Source: Dreissena polymorpha
Taxonomy: Eukaryota; Mollusca; Bivalvia; Myida; Dreissenidae
Direction: 5' to 3'
NCBI RefSeq assembly: GCF_020536995.1
Contig: NC_068361.1
Span: 106,248,314 to 106,312,313, forward strand
DNA length: 64,000 nucleotides
Shown here: positions 50,096 to 64,000 of the stretch, piece after piece
Position numbering within the stretch: the stretch's first letter is position 1
Layout of the letters: each line of letters starts with the position of its first letter
Notes under the pieces: generated by a model
Database searches by the model: none
Seen by the model: the letters and a program-made list of their open reading frames with translations, nothing else
What the model was told of the DNA's origin: nothing
Program-made: the position numbers and the translations under genes

Positions 50096-53000
50096 TTTGT
50101 AAATGCAAGTACGTGTATTCAAGCACATCATTCTTTTCAATGTGTTCATCTTTATTGCCAACATGTATATGCTTTCACATTATTCGACCATTTCAAATAG
50201 CAACACAAAGACATAAAAAAGAAAAGAAAAAGATTTATTTATTATTTAACGCTATCAGCAACATAATGTCAAGCGAGTCGATATTTCAAGCCTATTATTT
50301 TGTGAATAATCATGACACAACGCTGTTTAATGTGCAGTTATTTCATTTGCAGATTCAGTTAATGAGAATATAGCGTGCAAACCGCCCATACTCTGAGCAC
50401 CTTGCACAAAAAGACCAGCGTAATTCCACTGACAAATGCTATAAAGATGCATGTTCGATATCATGTAGATCGTTTGCGGTTTTGAGCCAAGGCGATGTCT
50501 CTCCGAATTTTTTTTAGGAGATTACTCCGCTGTCGTATGTGTGGATGTTGGATGCAATTTAGTCGGTCAAGACTTAAAAAACGTTTTCCCAGAGGTGTTT
50601 TCCATCATGCGTCAACTGCGTCCGTTCGCCCGTTTGTTCGTCAGCGAATCCGAGACTGCGTTAACGCTAAGTTTCATAGGAACCAATAGGCTCGAATATT
50701 TTATATAATATCGTATCACTCGATGCCCCACGCGATATGACACGTGTTTATCTTTGCTCTATACACCTTCTTGGGTTTCTCCTTCCACGAATTCCAACGT
50801 CTGGATCGCTTACGGAAACTCATTGCCAGGAATGTTACGCGATTTCCAAAACAATAACGTTAATTTGTGTCTACCCTGTCTACCATGTCACTACTCGGAA
50901 TCCAAAAGTAATTCAGAGCAATTATGTTTACTGTATGATACTTGCTGTTTATTGTTTTAACGGGAATTTGTAACACAAAAAATCAAGGTTTACATTAAAT
51001 TTACACAAGTCTTAAATCAATCCCATAGAGTCAGCAAATTTTGACAAATTTGTGAAGACTAAATTTTTAAATATACATGTTGTGTTAAATTCCGTGAGCA
51101 AAGTGGACTTACACATGGTTAAACTATATTTGCAAACATACATATATTGTCGAAACAACGATGTTTTCCTTCCGACATTATTCCGAAATCCCATATGAAT
51201 CCGCGATTATAAACCACACAGTTTATGTATTTCTTCACTTGTTTACCGTTAAACACGACAAATGTCGACCATAAACGACCATTAGCGAAGTTTCGTGTCA
51301 AATTAGTAAATATATTATAGCGCATGCACTTCTCTGGGAGCAGAGAACCATGTGACATTATTGACATTTATATTCGAAACAACATTTTCCATTCCTAATG
51401 TGCCTTTATTATGGGAATATCATGAGTGTATCGTGCACTGAATAGTTTCGATGAAAGTGCGATTATTAAAGCCATTGTTCCACATTACTCACATGACAAT
51501 ATTGTTGATAGTCGTCGTTGTTTAGTGTTGTGTAACCTATCGCTTAGGGTTTGAAAAAGGAATTTAAAGAAACTCATTTGAAGCGAAGTTGCAGCGCATT
51601 CTAAAATGCGAAGCGTGCAAAATGAAATTCATTTTCCTATAATGCGTCATTACACAGTTCCTGCTATTTTAATTACTTTTTCACACCCTGTTAGTACAGA
51701 ACTTCAGATGTAAGCTATGATGCCTTGTCCTCACGGTAGCGCTATTCAAAGCAGACGACATTTTTTGATCACGTGTCCAATTTCTGCAGGCGGTGCAGCT
51801 GTGCATGGGTAGCATGTCTGTTTTACCCATAATTCACTGCTTTCGATTTTTTGTTAAACAGAGTTAAAAGAGCAAAGAGGCGGAAGTCTTTTAATCGGCT
51901 GGCAGAAAAATGAAGATATTTTTCGCGATTGTTTGGAACAGGGGCATCGTGTGCATTTGATGTGTGCCAGACCCCGCTGTGCCGCTCCGCGTCTCAATGC
52001 GATTTCCGGCGGAACCCCAACTGCGCATGCTCAATCTCCTGACCGGAATTAGTTTAGCAGACGAATAGCAATTACGCGTAAGATTCCGATGATTAATGTT
52101 TCAAAGAATTTCAGGAACTTTGTATAAATAGACTTCTTTCTACTTTGTTACGCCGACGTGGGTTCTAATCAATTGCTAAGTTCGTCTCTTATGAAGTCCC
52201 ATACGTGACCGTAGGGTTCCTTTTGGACGTATTCGGAATTAGTCGCTGAACATTGTCTCACTTTAGTTGAGGCTATGAAAACGTGAAAATTATGTTAAAC
52301 AATTTCATTCGGGAAGGCATATGGATTTTTATTAAACATCCGGATGCATTTGCCCCGTAACAAGGAATAGTAAATTGTCTGCGTATTTTATATTTGTTTA
52401 TATATAAAATTCAGTATACGTTTTCAAACGCATTACTTCGTTAAGTCGTCTTTTCTTTTAATTGTTAGTGCTGCCGGAAAATATCGATGATAGCCGTTGA
52501 CACGAACAAATAATTAAATCAAATGTGCCTTCTAAAATATGTTATAGCAACGGCCATTTTAGCGACCGTTTGTTCATGTAAAAATATTCAAGTTAATGGA
52601 TACAATTCTGATAAAACTCGGGTTTCGAACCTGTCAAGTAATTATGCATCAAATCATTTTGTTTAAAACAACGGCAGACGACGCAACATCTGTTCAAATT
52701 CCCCGTGCAGTACAAAACTCGTGATAATCTGCTTTCAAACTCAGACGTAGGGAATAAAAAGGGTGAGAGGGATTTTAACTTTTACAGATTCCTCGAAATT
52801 GAATTTTATAAAACGCTCAAGGCTCTTTACACGACAGAGTCATTAATCACGGTTTGTTTATTTATTCGACAAATTGCACGGGTTGTTAATGCATCCAATC
52901 AAGTATGTGTCGTTATTCTTTTACTACATTCGATGGTTTTAAAGCACCCATCGGATACAAAACTAAAGTTCATTAAAATTTAGCGTCGTTTGTTTACGTC

Positions 53001-56000
53001 AGCGGCCGCGGTAATATAAGCAAATTACCCAGCAGTGTACTTTTGATTAACTGCACCTACGGGTACACAAAAACAGAAAAGCGCATTTTTTATAGATGCT
53101 CAATTGAGTCAATTTCCTAAGTAGAACCAGTTCTCGAATTGTTCAGTAATACATTCACTAAATTCGGTTTTCCGATGTTTAGCCCGTTTCGTGCGTAGAA
53201 CCAGTACTAACTGTTACTTTAAGACTACGGTATACAGCTTGTTGTCCATCTTTTACTCGTTCTGGAGGTAAAGAAAGTGACCATAATGTTATATTGAATC
53301 CGTGAATTCGTTATATTGTTTATTAAACTTACTTTCAGTTTGGAACTTTTTTTAATTTTCACTATCATCATGGTTGAAACCGAACGTCGTTTGAGCATCG
53401 CGTTTGCATTTATTTGCAGTAACTAGATATAATTAATGTGTTTTGTATAAGAACATTTCATTCTTGTCAAATTACAATCTTGGACTTTCACACGAACGTT
53501 TGCAAACTAGTGTGGGAAATGTATCTTTTACGGAAAAGAATGTACTGCATCTACGAAGTAGACATATTATGTAATTAGTTTATTAAAAAGAATGAAATTC
53601 GATTACCTCTAAGATATTAACATGGGGTAACACAATTTTGTATGGAATTACCTAGTTCGCAGTTTCTGTATGTATCGTGTGTTATATCTAAATAACAACG
53701 TGTTTGAGACACTTTACTGCCAACTTTTATTTCGGATGTAAATTTCTTAATAAGCGCCTAGTAATAAAACCAAGCGTTTTTATACCTTACACAAAATGGC
53801 CACTGGGTAAAACGTGCTGTGTGGCAATTTCAAGATTAGTATTTGTTCATAGGTTTTATTGATTTAATAGATGAAATTGGTAGTTGAATTTACTGAAACT
53901 TCCCGAAAACTCTGTTTATAGCTTTATATGAACGGCATTCTATTTTCCGAGGCATGCAATTATTGGCAATTAGGCCCTGAAGATAAATCTCTGACAAAGC
54001 TTTGACAGGTTGAATGCTGGTTGAACAAATGCTTTCTATCAAACTTTGGCAGGATGTGAATTAAATTTCACGATTTTCAATTTCCAACCATCGACCAGTT
54101 CACTCTTTTACTCAATATGCCACTCTTGTCCTAAAATACATATATCCTCTTTTGGATGAATTGAATGTTTCCCTAAACCTTAATTACTGCACAATTCGTA
54201 TTTAAGTTTATAAGAGCCCATATATAGCATAAGTGTTCTCGTCGCATGGCTACGCAACGTTTTCATGATTTATTTAGAGTGGTTGAGAACCATTTTTGCA
54301 ATTTACATCAGAGATCTTGTAATAAGATGAATGGAAGTTAGAACATTTGGCACTAACTAATCTTAATTGCAGAAGCACTCTCGGGTATCAACCAATAATC
54401 TTCAAGATACATTTTATACTGAGGTGTAACCTCATAGATTTAGAACTACAATCAAGTAGCTCAGTGGGTGACACTTGGAAACAAAAAAGTTTTAAGACCT
54501 TGGGAAAGCCACTACAAAATTTGCAGACAATGCATTCGTGATCAAGCCCTTTGTTTCTGCATCGGGAAGAGAGCGTAAACGATTTATTGGTGTTTAAATT
54601 TTTAGTCTCCACATCACTCCCCTCTCGATCATTCATCTGTGTTCCTCGGTGCTTCGGAAGTCGGCTCGTCTTTCGGGTCGCGCGGCAAATTACAAATTAA
54701 TTAATTAATTTTGAAGAACAGTCGGTGTCACTTGAGACAAATTAGCAATGTAAACAGTGCCCTGTCCCAAATTAGTGTGCGCGATCCTGCAAAGGGAGCA
54801 ATTCCTTACAAGAATCGTTCACAAAACATTGGCACTACTTTTATGGCGTAATTGTATCCGGTCAGCGACAGATGGTGTATTTGTGCACTTGATTGGGCGG
54901 TATTTTAAGTAGGCAGATTAATGCGCTGCGCTGGTTAGTTGTCCTGCATGGTGGGTCAATAGACCGGACATAAAGTAATTAAAGAATAATTAAACAAATT
55001 GAACAGCGGAAACAGTATAATTAATGGTCAGTGATCTGGAATACCGGTCGTTAAAGTCCTGTTAAATATGTTGATTTTTATGGGTCCTCACGGTTGTGTG
55101 GTCAAAATTCCAAAAGACATTTTAATGAACTAATCTCAATACGAAAACATTGTCTCGCCCATGTTTCATTTGTTAAATGAAGTTTTGTATTACTTTTGTT
55201 ACAAGAAAATGTCGTGTTTTATTTTTGTTTCAAGACATCACAAATAGATCTATATCTTTTTATTTTCTTTTCAAAAAGTGAAAAAATATATTTTCTTTTC
55301 AAAAAGTGAAACAATAATTTTGATAAATTGGAATTTTAAACGAAAATGGAATTTTAAACAAAATTATATATACAAATTACTATTTGTATTCTATAATCAA
55401 TATAGGATTGAAAACATTCAATCGTACATCCAGACACAGATCAATTATTTTAAAAATTCTCACTGTATCACTGCTCACACCCTAGTTGATAACGAAATTA
55501 TTTAGGTTATGACAAACTAGTTTCGAATTGTCATTTTCTTGATATTCAAGACACAGCAATGCAAGAAAACGTCGAAAATGTCGCATATGATTAAGCGAGG
55601 TGTCCATCAAATTGTAGAAAACTGAATTACGTTAATGTGCAAATGTCAATCATTTAGTGTGATGTGACCTACCCCAGGTGTGATCGAACGCTTAATCATT
55701 ATCTTACCTGTCATTACGTCGCGTTCGTTATCATTCTTGTGTAATGATTACTGACTTTTGGTTCATTTTCGCAGCTTGCGGCTCATTTGTTTCAGTGGGT
55801 TAGTCCCACTGTGATCTTTTGCTCAATCAATCACTTGAAAGAAACGGGTCGTTTAAACATGTTAATCGAATGCTACTAAACGGAGATAAATATGCAGCGC
55901 ACAGTCTGTCAAAGAATTCCAAAAAAATTCCTACAACTACTTTTTATTTGCAGTTTTATAAATTGCGATTTAGTAGCAATGTCAAAGTATTAAGATGTCA

Positions 56001-57796
56001 TTACAATCGGATACGATTCTACTGTACAACATTTTTTGAGAGAGACATTCCCCGACATCTATATAACAACAAAATATAATTGATTACATACTTGTTTTTG
56101 CCAATTTATATTCTGTATTGCCGTATCAAATTTGTTGCTTTATACTATAATTTTGTCTTGCCAAGAACGTGATTCTATTAGTGAAAAGTCCAAAGTTCAA
56201 GATTTTACATAAACCTGTCTGGTACACAAATTAAAAAAGTGAAACATTTTTAACACGGACGTTTTAAATATCAATCGTTAGTTTTCTCTTTTCTTGTATC
56301 CCGTCAACAATAGTGGCGGTCATAATTTAACAATCCCAAACCCTGAACGCTCTCTTCCCTTTAGGACCGCATTCTTAATTGAACAAGTAATGACAACGAT
56401 AGCGTTTCGACAGTGGAAGTCTTTATGGCGCAGAGTGGCCACTTCACTTGCCTCTTTGAAATGTTTATACTGAAATATCCTCCTACAAGATTGACAAAAT
56501 GAAGATCAATGTTTGAGAACGATGGCTTTTGGCGTCCTTGTAGAGCGTATCGTTGTACAAAAAAGGTTTCCTATGACCTAAACAAATTCTATCTCTGTCT
56601 GCTCGGTTAAACAAATCTACGTTGAAGCACACTAGACAAAAGTCGCTTTGTAGGTCCCGATGATCATTTTTTTTAAGAGTTTGAGTTGTTGCATCAGTCT
56701 ACTTATCTAAATTAATAACACTTATGAGCAGCTTTTGAAGATTTATGCTTGCCTCGCGGTCTTAGATCGTTCGATGTTTACCTTTTTGTTATTGATAAAT
56801 TGAAATTTAGTACTTATAACGGTTTACTATGTCGGACTGTTATTGGGTAATAAGTAAATATGCCGCTAAATTAAGGAAGAATGCGGGCATAAATAATGTA
56901 TGTATGTGCATCTTTAATGAGGTTATAAATGCATCTTTGGAAAAACACTGGTTCCAGAATACTGCATTTACTCTGTATATGACGTATTTTCACACTTAGA
57001 CTTAGTTATCGTATTTAAAAGAAATAATGAACAGATGGATCGAATCTCTTGGTTGAACGTTCCCAGCGGAAATTGGGAAAATTGTGGAATTATTGACGAC
57101 CTTGAACTATCACAATAAATCCCCCGTCCCTGATTGGAACACTAAGTAGTTATAGCGTTAGATATTCTTTATAAAATGAACGTTAATATTTTGGTTCCCT
57201 TATTCTTACGCAACCTATATGAGTCTTGTATTGCGTGAGCGGTAATTATTTCACCAGACCGAATTAGAAGGGCTACTTTAAAGCGTGAAAATAAACACTT
57301 AAGGCTTCGGAATAGGATTAACACGAGAGGCAGGGACGGAAGTTATGCTGCCACGGACAAGCCTTTCACGGACTTATTTTGGCGAAAACTTGACAGATTA
57401 ATAAAGAAACTGTCTGGTTTACAATGGCTTCGTCGGAAAAGATAATCCTATACACATATTTGGGTATAACAAGCAATGCGACTTGGGATTAGGTTTATCA
57501 GGCGTTCTTAACGAAGGGGTTTGTGGAGGTCATTTCCCGTAATGTTGGGCGTTATGATAGCACGAATTTATTCACGGTAATAAAGGTCATGACATTTTAA
57601 CTTTCAGTAATGTTGGCGGCGAAGGTGGTGCTGACGATAATGTTGATGCTGGTCAAACCGTTGATGATGAACATATATAAATATAACAATTGTAATGTCG
57701 ACGACGATATAAATATTGTTGTTGGTGACATTGTAATGTTTTAATTGTTGAGATGGTAAGGATTGTGATGATCAATAAAATTAAATTACGACGGCC
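50096..57796. other. Long gene-free stretch, possible regulatory islands
   Basis: 7.7 kb without recognisable exon or dispersed repeat. 51930-52040 is a GC-richer island holding CTGCGCATGCTC (NRF1-like). 54655-55050 is rich in TAATTA homeodomain cores, including AATTAATTAATTAATT at about 54697, and otherwise complex. The scarcity of repeats compared with 25-50 kb could mean constraint on this part; that is inference. Confidence 0.4.
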
Positions 57797-57856
57797 ATGA
57801 TGATGATGATGATGATGATGATGATGGTGATGGTGATGATGATGATAATGATGATA

Positions 57857-57904
<48 letters not shown>

Positions 57905-57953
57905 ATGATGATGATGATGGTCATGATGATGATGATCATGATGATGACGATGA
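57797..57953 (+). repeat. (GAT)n trinucleotide array
   Basis: About 155 bp of ATG/GAT units with a few GGT, AAT and CAT interruptions. Frames reading poly-Met on one strand and poly-His on the other are artefacts. Confidence 0.97.
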
Positions 57954-60900
57954 TCTTTCAAGACGGATTGAACGAAGACTGCAGTGCAGGTGTCATAAGG
58001 TAGAAGCGACTGTTGGAACATCGCCATATTACTTGTTGTTGCTAACGTTAGTGATGGAGTCTGACAGCGGTAGTTGGTTGGAATACGGGAACGTGGAGGA
58101 GGAACCAAGTGGAGCTATTTTATCAATCGAACTGCTGCAAACAGGTGATGGATCTTTTTTTTCTAATTAAATCTTGCCTGAAACCAGCTCTATGTAGTAG
58201 ATCGCGCGTCTGCTCAATATCGAGAGTTGTTATTACATAATTTGGAACTCGTCTAACGGCCAATGGAATTAATGGTTATTGTTTGAATGTGAAAAAACAA
58301 CAACACCAAAATAAAGTTATTCCAGCGCATTTGGTTGGGATTATCTTACAAAATTGAAAAGTCACTAAATCAAGACGAATTATGAATGAAGGAACATATT
58401 TTTTTTGTGCGATGGGGGCGCGAAATATATAGTGCATGCCACAACATTCACGATCAAAACTTTCTAACCCCTAATACGATTGCTGTGACGATGATCGGTG
58501 ACGCTCGGTTCATTCCGGCGCACGTCTCAAATCATTCTGGTTACACTTGCAATGAGTGTGAATGTTCATTTGGGGGTCAACACTGTTTTGCCGTGGATAA
58601 GAGTTGAATTAAAAAGAAGTTGGCCTTAAATTTTCGAAACGGTTTTTTAGATGAAACAGTTGCATGGCTCAGTTTCTAATTGAAGTTGGCCACAGCTCGT
58701 TTATCAGGGGCGACACTTTATTTGCTGTGCAATTAACATCCCGTAAACTTGCAAAACACATATAGCCTGGGCTCCGGCGGTGTTTGCTCAGGTGATTAGC
58801 TAATTTCCTCGTGCATTTCGTGGCAGTCAGACCAGATAATAACGATGTTCTACAAGCGCTCTCTGTGCGGCATCATCAATCACTTTGCGAGAAAGTTATC
58901 TTAAACACAGTTTTAACTATAGCACTTAGATGTTGATGTACACTTTTGGTATATAAATTATAGATCATTTATTACCGAAGCCAATACATTTCACATTAGC
59001 TTATCCCTGTACATATCGATAAAAAATCTTATTATCTTGTCTTGTTGAAACGATGCTGTAAATGATGTTTTATCAATTGGTATATTTAACGAATTATGCG
59101 TTAATACAATTAGCATATTAATTGCCATGCACATGTAAACCGAATGAAGGCTAATCTGCTGTAACGCGTCCGCGTATCCTCACACACACACCCGCGTATT
59201 AATATCACAGACCAACGCAACGGACTATATTTATCAGATAACAGACATCTCTGAAGTGTTATCTTGTCAAAATATTCACAAGTTTATTACATTTTCAGGC
59301 TTCTGAGAGGAAACTGTTATTGTTTTCGAAGTATTTATTCCGGACAAGAATCGTTAAGTACCCCAATTACAACGATAAGTGCGATTTCCATCTGACAAGC
59401 CGTAGATCAAAATTTCCTCAGTCATTCAACTTGTGATTGCGATTTCTTAATTTAGCTCGCATTTACTCATCGTTTGAGTTAACCGTATTTAATGACTCTG
59501 AGTTTGAAGAACATTTAAATGAAAAGCCGTATAATTATTCTTAGTTGCGAGCTACTTTGCATACCGGGTAAACTCGTGTGAGACGCCGTGCTTGATAATA
59601 TTTATCGTCTAATAGGTACATCCATGAAAGTATCAAATAATAAACGTTAAGTCCCATCTCTTACATTTGTCATGCGGTATGAAGCGTTTTCGGCAGCAAA
59701 ATGATCCTGATGTTTTCCTTTTTTGTTTATTGACTTAAGTCAGCATTGAGAAAGCTGGCAATTAATTGCAAAAGTAGGATACTGTTTCTATTGTTAGTGA
59801 TGATGTTGGGGTTAGTAGTTGTGGTGATCCCGCTGTTTGTTTCTGCCAATGGCTTCTGTTCGATGCCAAAGATAGATACTTAGAACATATTATAAAGCAT
59901 CATAATTTACAGTAATATTTAATTGCATTTATTGCCAAAATATTGATTACCTTTCATTTCTTTATCAAATACTTATACGCAATAAGTTGATTAAATGTTG
60001 TACTCATACAAATCGTAAAGAAGCACGTACCAAGTGCTGTTGACGACAAAAGTCTTCATCTGGAAATACAATTACGACGGAAAGAATAACAGATTTGTTC
60101 AAAACCGTGATTAGGGTGGAATGTAGAGGATAAGAATCAATCCCGTGTAATTAATCGTGTGCAGTATATTGGGAAAACAAACCATTTGAACCTAGACGCA
60201 ATAATTTATATTTGTGAAATCGTAAATTAAGCAAACCGTTCCCTAGAAATGAAAACTAAGTATCGGAATGCGTCACGATAGGACAGTTTGTAAGATTAAT
60301 TATTCCGGTGCATTGAACGGTCCACGCCGTAGCGGTTACGCAACACTTTATTTGGACTCCAGACATCCTACTTTAATTGAAAACACTAGTTATCTTATAA
60401 TAGGATCTAACAAATTATCTGAATTCGTTAATACTTGAACACGCTGTGCACTATTAAATAATGAATCGTTTGTTTCTGAATTTTAGATGTACCATGTCCT
60501 ACTCCAAAGCTTAATCATGTAAAAAAAGAAAAACACAAACGTTGTACAATGCAGACGGCAATGCCTGCCTATTTAACACTTCAAAAAAAAATTAAACATA
60601 AAGGAAATTTGCCACGGATTAAAAGGAAAGATATAAGACTATGAAAGCAGTTGCATTGTAAACCAACTTATCACACGGCGTGTCTGATTCCGTGCTTTAT
60701 CTTAATCATGGCTCGTTGATGCGACATTATAGTGCTTTGTAGACTAAATTCCCTCAAGTCGGCAAAACAAATGACCGATTAACCGCTGCACTGTTTCGGA
60801 ATAACATCAATCAAGGAGTTATCCGGATAAACTTTCGGAAGCGAGAAAGTGGCTCTATTATTGATATGATTGAACTGTTTAATACCCCGGGTATATTTAC

Positions 60901-61288
60901 ACCAACGATTGTTCAGAACAATCGTATTAACTTAAGGATTAATGTTACACACTGAAGGTGTCTTTGCAAATAACCTTTGAAGATAGAGGTGACCCTGTCC
61001 TTTAATGGTAAACACCGGCAAGTGTCATCTTTAAACTCAATATTTGATTTTTGATTTACAAGGTAAACGTTTGTTTGGTCCTCGCACCGTCCGAATTGAA
61101 GCTGTTTCTTATGAAAGGTGTTCTGACGGATTAAACAATTTCTATAAAATTACCCAATAGAAGCCATGAAGAAAATACAGTAAATATTTGTTTTTGTTAA
61201 TATCAGTCATCGACTGTTTGGTCGAGAGCGGGTTCACAAGTGACTTTTTGCCTTATGAGATGAACCGACGGATTATGTAACATAATAT
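57954..61288. other. Gene-free stretch
   Basis: No exon supported. A 73-codon frame at 58386-58607 ends in a Cys-rich piece (CNECECSFGGQHC) with no flanking splice pattern. 59170-59200 has a short CACACA run. Confidence 0.4.
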
Positions 61289-61364
61289 CGCCCCCTTGGT
61301 GACAATGCTACCATGTCACATTGAAATTAGAAGGCACATGGCGCCTTTTTGCACCAATGGGGCG
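61289..61364. repeat. Family F 76-bp palindromic element
   Basis: Left arm CGCCCCCTTGGTG is inverse to right arm CACCAATGGGGCG. The centre holds 'taccatgtcacattgaaatt' in the same position and of the same total length as the copy at 31862-31937. Confidence 0.8.
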
Positions 61365-61443
61365 ATACGCGCGGATGTCACCAGTTAGACAATATTTGTA
61401 TTTACTGCATATTGGTAATTGATTGGTGGATTCAATGACCCTT

Positions 61444-62497
61444 CAGGGGTGTGATTTTTCCGCGGATCCGCGGATTTCCGCGGATCGGGTTGTCCCGGAT
61501 GTCACTTCTGAGATTTGAGTAAATTCGTTTTAAAAAATGTGGGGGAGAGGGGCTACCACCGATTCCGCGGACGTATTTCATAAGCGGCCCGAAATATCCG
61601 CGGCCCGCGAAATCTCTCCGCATTTTACACTAATAGATTCTGCCTAAGCATTTTTAAAACGAGCCATATAATTGGCTGTCGTTTCCCAATCTTCCAATTA
61701 AAATCGTGTTCTTAAAATGCGCTCTGTGATTTGTTTGCAAATGGCGCCGTTGTGAAGAGAAAATTAAGATTATTGAAATAACAAATAGCAATCGAATAAA
61801 CGACTGACATCACCTAGTCTGATAGGAATAATGAACTGTGTTTGTCAAAAAAAGACCACGTTTTAGATACAAGCAACACATATTTTGTTAAGAAATGTGC
61901 CCACTGAATTTGTGTCACGGAAACCAGTGTTTGCAAATTGGAGTTTAGTCTACTCGAGGAGTAAAACAATTTAGAAGAGTATCGTTCGAACATGGAAATA
62001 GACAAACATGATTTGATTTTTATATGTCTGTGGGTCTGTGTATAATCAGATTCATATGCATATTCTGCTTTATTATGTTTGTCACGCTGTTCAGTTAACT
62101 GAAATAGCTTTGAACTGAGTGAAGATGTGAAATGCAAGATATTGAAAGGTAAACAAATTAAATATATTAATTTAACTCAGTTAATACATCATTAACACCA
62201 GAAAAACACTCAAGTGTGTTTGTTTATATTTAGTCTATTAACTGTAATTCAATACATTGAAAAACTGCTGCTATTGATCACAATAAATACTTACTTAACA
62301 GTTTACTTTGCATCCTCAGTATGTTAAATGTGAAGTTTAACAGGTTTTTATAAAGAAATATTGTTATGAAGTTCAGAAAGTTGTTTATTTTAATGTCTGT
62401 TTTTATGTTTGTCATTTCGTTATGCGCGCCATTCGCGTAGTCAAAATCGGTCAACAGAATTTTCCTCCCCTCTGACTTTGCCTCAATCACACCCCTG
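61444..62497. mobile_element. Probable hAT-like non-autonomous element
   Basis: The ends are perfect 13-bp inverted repeats CAGGGGTGTGATT and AATCACACCCCTG; CAGGGGTG is a typical hAT tip. Just inside the left end, CCGCGGAT/ATCCGCGG motifs repeat several times (61459-61620), like subterminal binding repeats of hAT elements. No transposase is seen in the 1.05 kb. The 8 bp on each side do not match well (TGACCCTT against CCCTTTCG, sharing CCCTT), so the insertion is old or the ends are coincidental. Confidence 0.5.
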
Positions 62498-64000
62498 CCC
62501 TTTCGAATTCACTTTCTTTCTTCACAAACGTGCATATAACAGGAATTAAAACGTTAGCGATACGAACACACGGGGGACGGACATTTGACACCCGCTAGAT
62601 GTCCTATAATTCTGTAGTTCCGGACAGGATAATTACGGGCAAGGGTGATATTTTCCTCTGCTGATCTTGGACCGTCTTATTACAGTGTCAACAGGTTGTT
62701 TTCGAAAGCAAATTTGACATAAAAGCTTGGCGTTATTTAAATAAGTGATACCTCATTGGCAACAGATGTGTAGCCCCGGTGTCGAATTCTATCCAAGCGC
62801 GATAATTACAGCTTAGAAATTTAGCGACAACACCTATCAAATTGTGACAATGGCAGTATCCCACACCTTCAAGGATTAATTTTCAGCAATAAAAAATATT
62901 TCAATTTGCAAAGCGACTATGCTACTTTTTCGTTAAGAGTTTTAAGCTCTGAAGACGTCGAATGGTCTTTAAAAAAAATATTCGTAATTGTGGTCTGACA
63001 AAACTTGACAGTAGGTGGCATCGATTAAACCAAGCTGGTGACGTTTGATTGGCAACCTATGGTCAAAGGTGACGACACGAAGTAAAATAGTGTTAACTTG
63101 ATGGATTTTTAATATAATATTATGTGTTTAGCTAAAATGCTTTTGATCAAGCGTTAGAACTTAACCAAAGAAGCAGAGATACGCTTAAATGTTGATTAAC
63201 TAGAACATCTTAAGATACACTGCTAACGTCTATGTGCGTTTATTACCATTAACCCGGAGCCAACTTGTATATGCTCATACTAATTGTGACTTGAACAACT
63301 TGACTCTGACCCTTTTCAATGTTTTTAATTAACCCAAAGTTAATATATTCATCCGCACGGCTACACACAACTATACAATTTAGATACCGCATTCGATAAA
63401 AATGCAAGAGCACATAATTTTCAGTATAGCGCCTGATGACTAGTGAGAAAGGAGAGAAAGAAAACAAGAAGTTGTCATAGCTAGGCTTCTTGGCTCCTGG
63501 TTTCGTGTAACTGTCAGTAATAACAAAAAATATTCTGACAGGATATGGGTGGATGTGAGCTCGGATTAAAGTCAAAACCAAGCATCGTTGAGTTCATTAT
63601 ATCGTCACACAATTGTTATTGGCTTTATTCACGTTCGTGAACAAAAGCTTTTTTTAACATGAAACAAAGAAAGCTAAAATATGCGTACTAATGTATATCT
63701 TTGTTCTATATTGGATAATGAAATAATGTGTATTTTAATCTAATTGAAACCAAACTTTCTTATTTATTTATTTCATTATCTTTTAAGAATCATATTTTCT
63801 TATAAATCGATATTTGAAAGAACGATTGTTGTATTTCTGATTTTTCCAATCCACAGTTTTATACGAACTAGTTTTATTTTGGAGAAAATTGAAACAGACA
63901 CGAAACTAATTCAATGATTGTACGAATTTTGTCCAATGAAATCTCAAAGCTGACGCCCATGTAAATAATACAAAGACCACATTGAACAAAAAGCTCTGAT
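62498..64000. other. Gene-free stretch to window end
   Basis: AT-rich unique sequence; a 110-codon minus-strand frame at 63249-63581 has no recognisable motif. Confidence 0.45.

Noticed and set aside
57653-58108. 151-codon His-rich frame on the minus strand and poly-Met frame on the plus strand
   Set aside because: Both are read-throughs of the (GAT)n array; the flanking parts show no coding character.
58386-58607. Possible EGF-like piece CNECECSFGGQHC
   Set aside because: Too few cysteines in the right spacing and no splice sites around it.

Overview
This window is eukaryotic nuclear DNA, AT-rich and gene-poor, from a bivalve mollusc. The evidence is split genes with GT/AG introns, LINE fragments, microsatellites and several dispersed hairpin-like repeat families of kinds I associate with bivalves. 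The two commonest palindromic families resemble repeats I remember from dreissenid mussels, so a Dreissena-like animal is my best guess; that part is memory, not something the sequence proves.

Layout. Positions 1-11325 hold a duplicated block: 1-1945 and 8078-11325 are close copies, and a third, more diverged piece lies at 6187-6390. The second close copy has been split by a 5'-truncated LINE (8571-9991) whose 7-bp target duplication can be read directly against the uninterrupted first copy. A complete tRNA-Gly(GCC) gene sits at 5492-5562, and a LINE reverse-transcriptase fragment at about 6397-6665.

The most interesting stretch is 13044-20023. It is flanked by TTAA on both sides and has degenerate terminal inverted repeats of about 180-200 bp. 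It carries two convergent, intron-containing genes, each starting just inside one inverted repeat. The plus-strand gene (three coding exons, 191 aa) encodes a stand-alone P2X7 'ballast' domain, the cysteine-rich cytoplasmic domain of the P2X7 receptor. The minus-strand gene (four coding exons, about 157 aa) belongs to no family I recognise. Both promoters share an inverted 20-bp CRE-like motif. I read this as a mobile element of TTAA-target type that carries cargo genes and shows no visible transposase.

From 20 kb to 64 kb there is little coding sequence. One good first exon (24995-25091) encodes a signal peptide and ends at a consensus splice donor; no later exon of that gene could be recognised. 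The rest is AT-rich intergenic or intronic DNA holding dispersed elements: seven recognisable copies of a ~262-bp palindromic element (family A) plus one remnant, five copies of a second palindrome (family B), a nine-unit ~165-bp tandem array (44131-45689), smaller palindromes, a probable hAT-like non-autonomous element (61444-62497) and long trinucleotide arrays. Several GC-richer or homeodomain-site-rich stretches could be regulatory, but this cannot be shown from one sequence.
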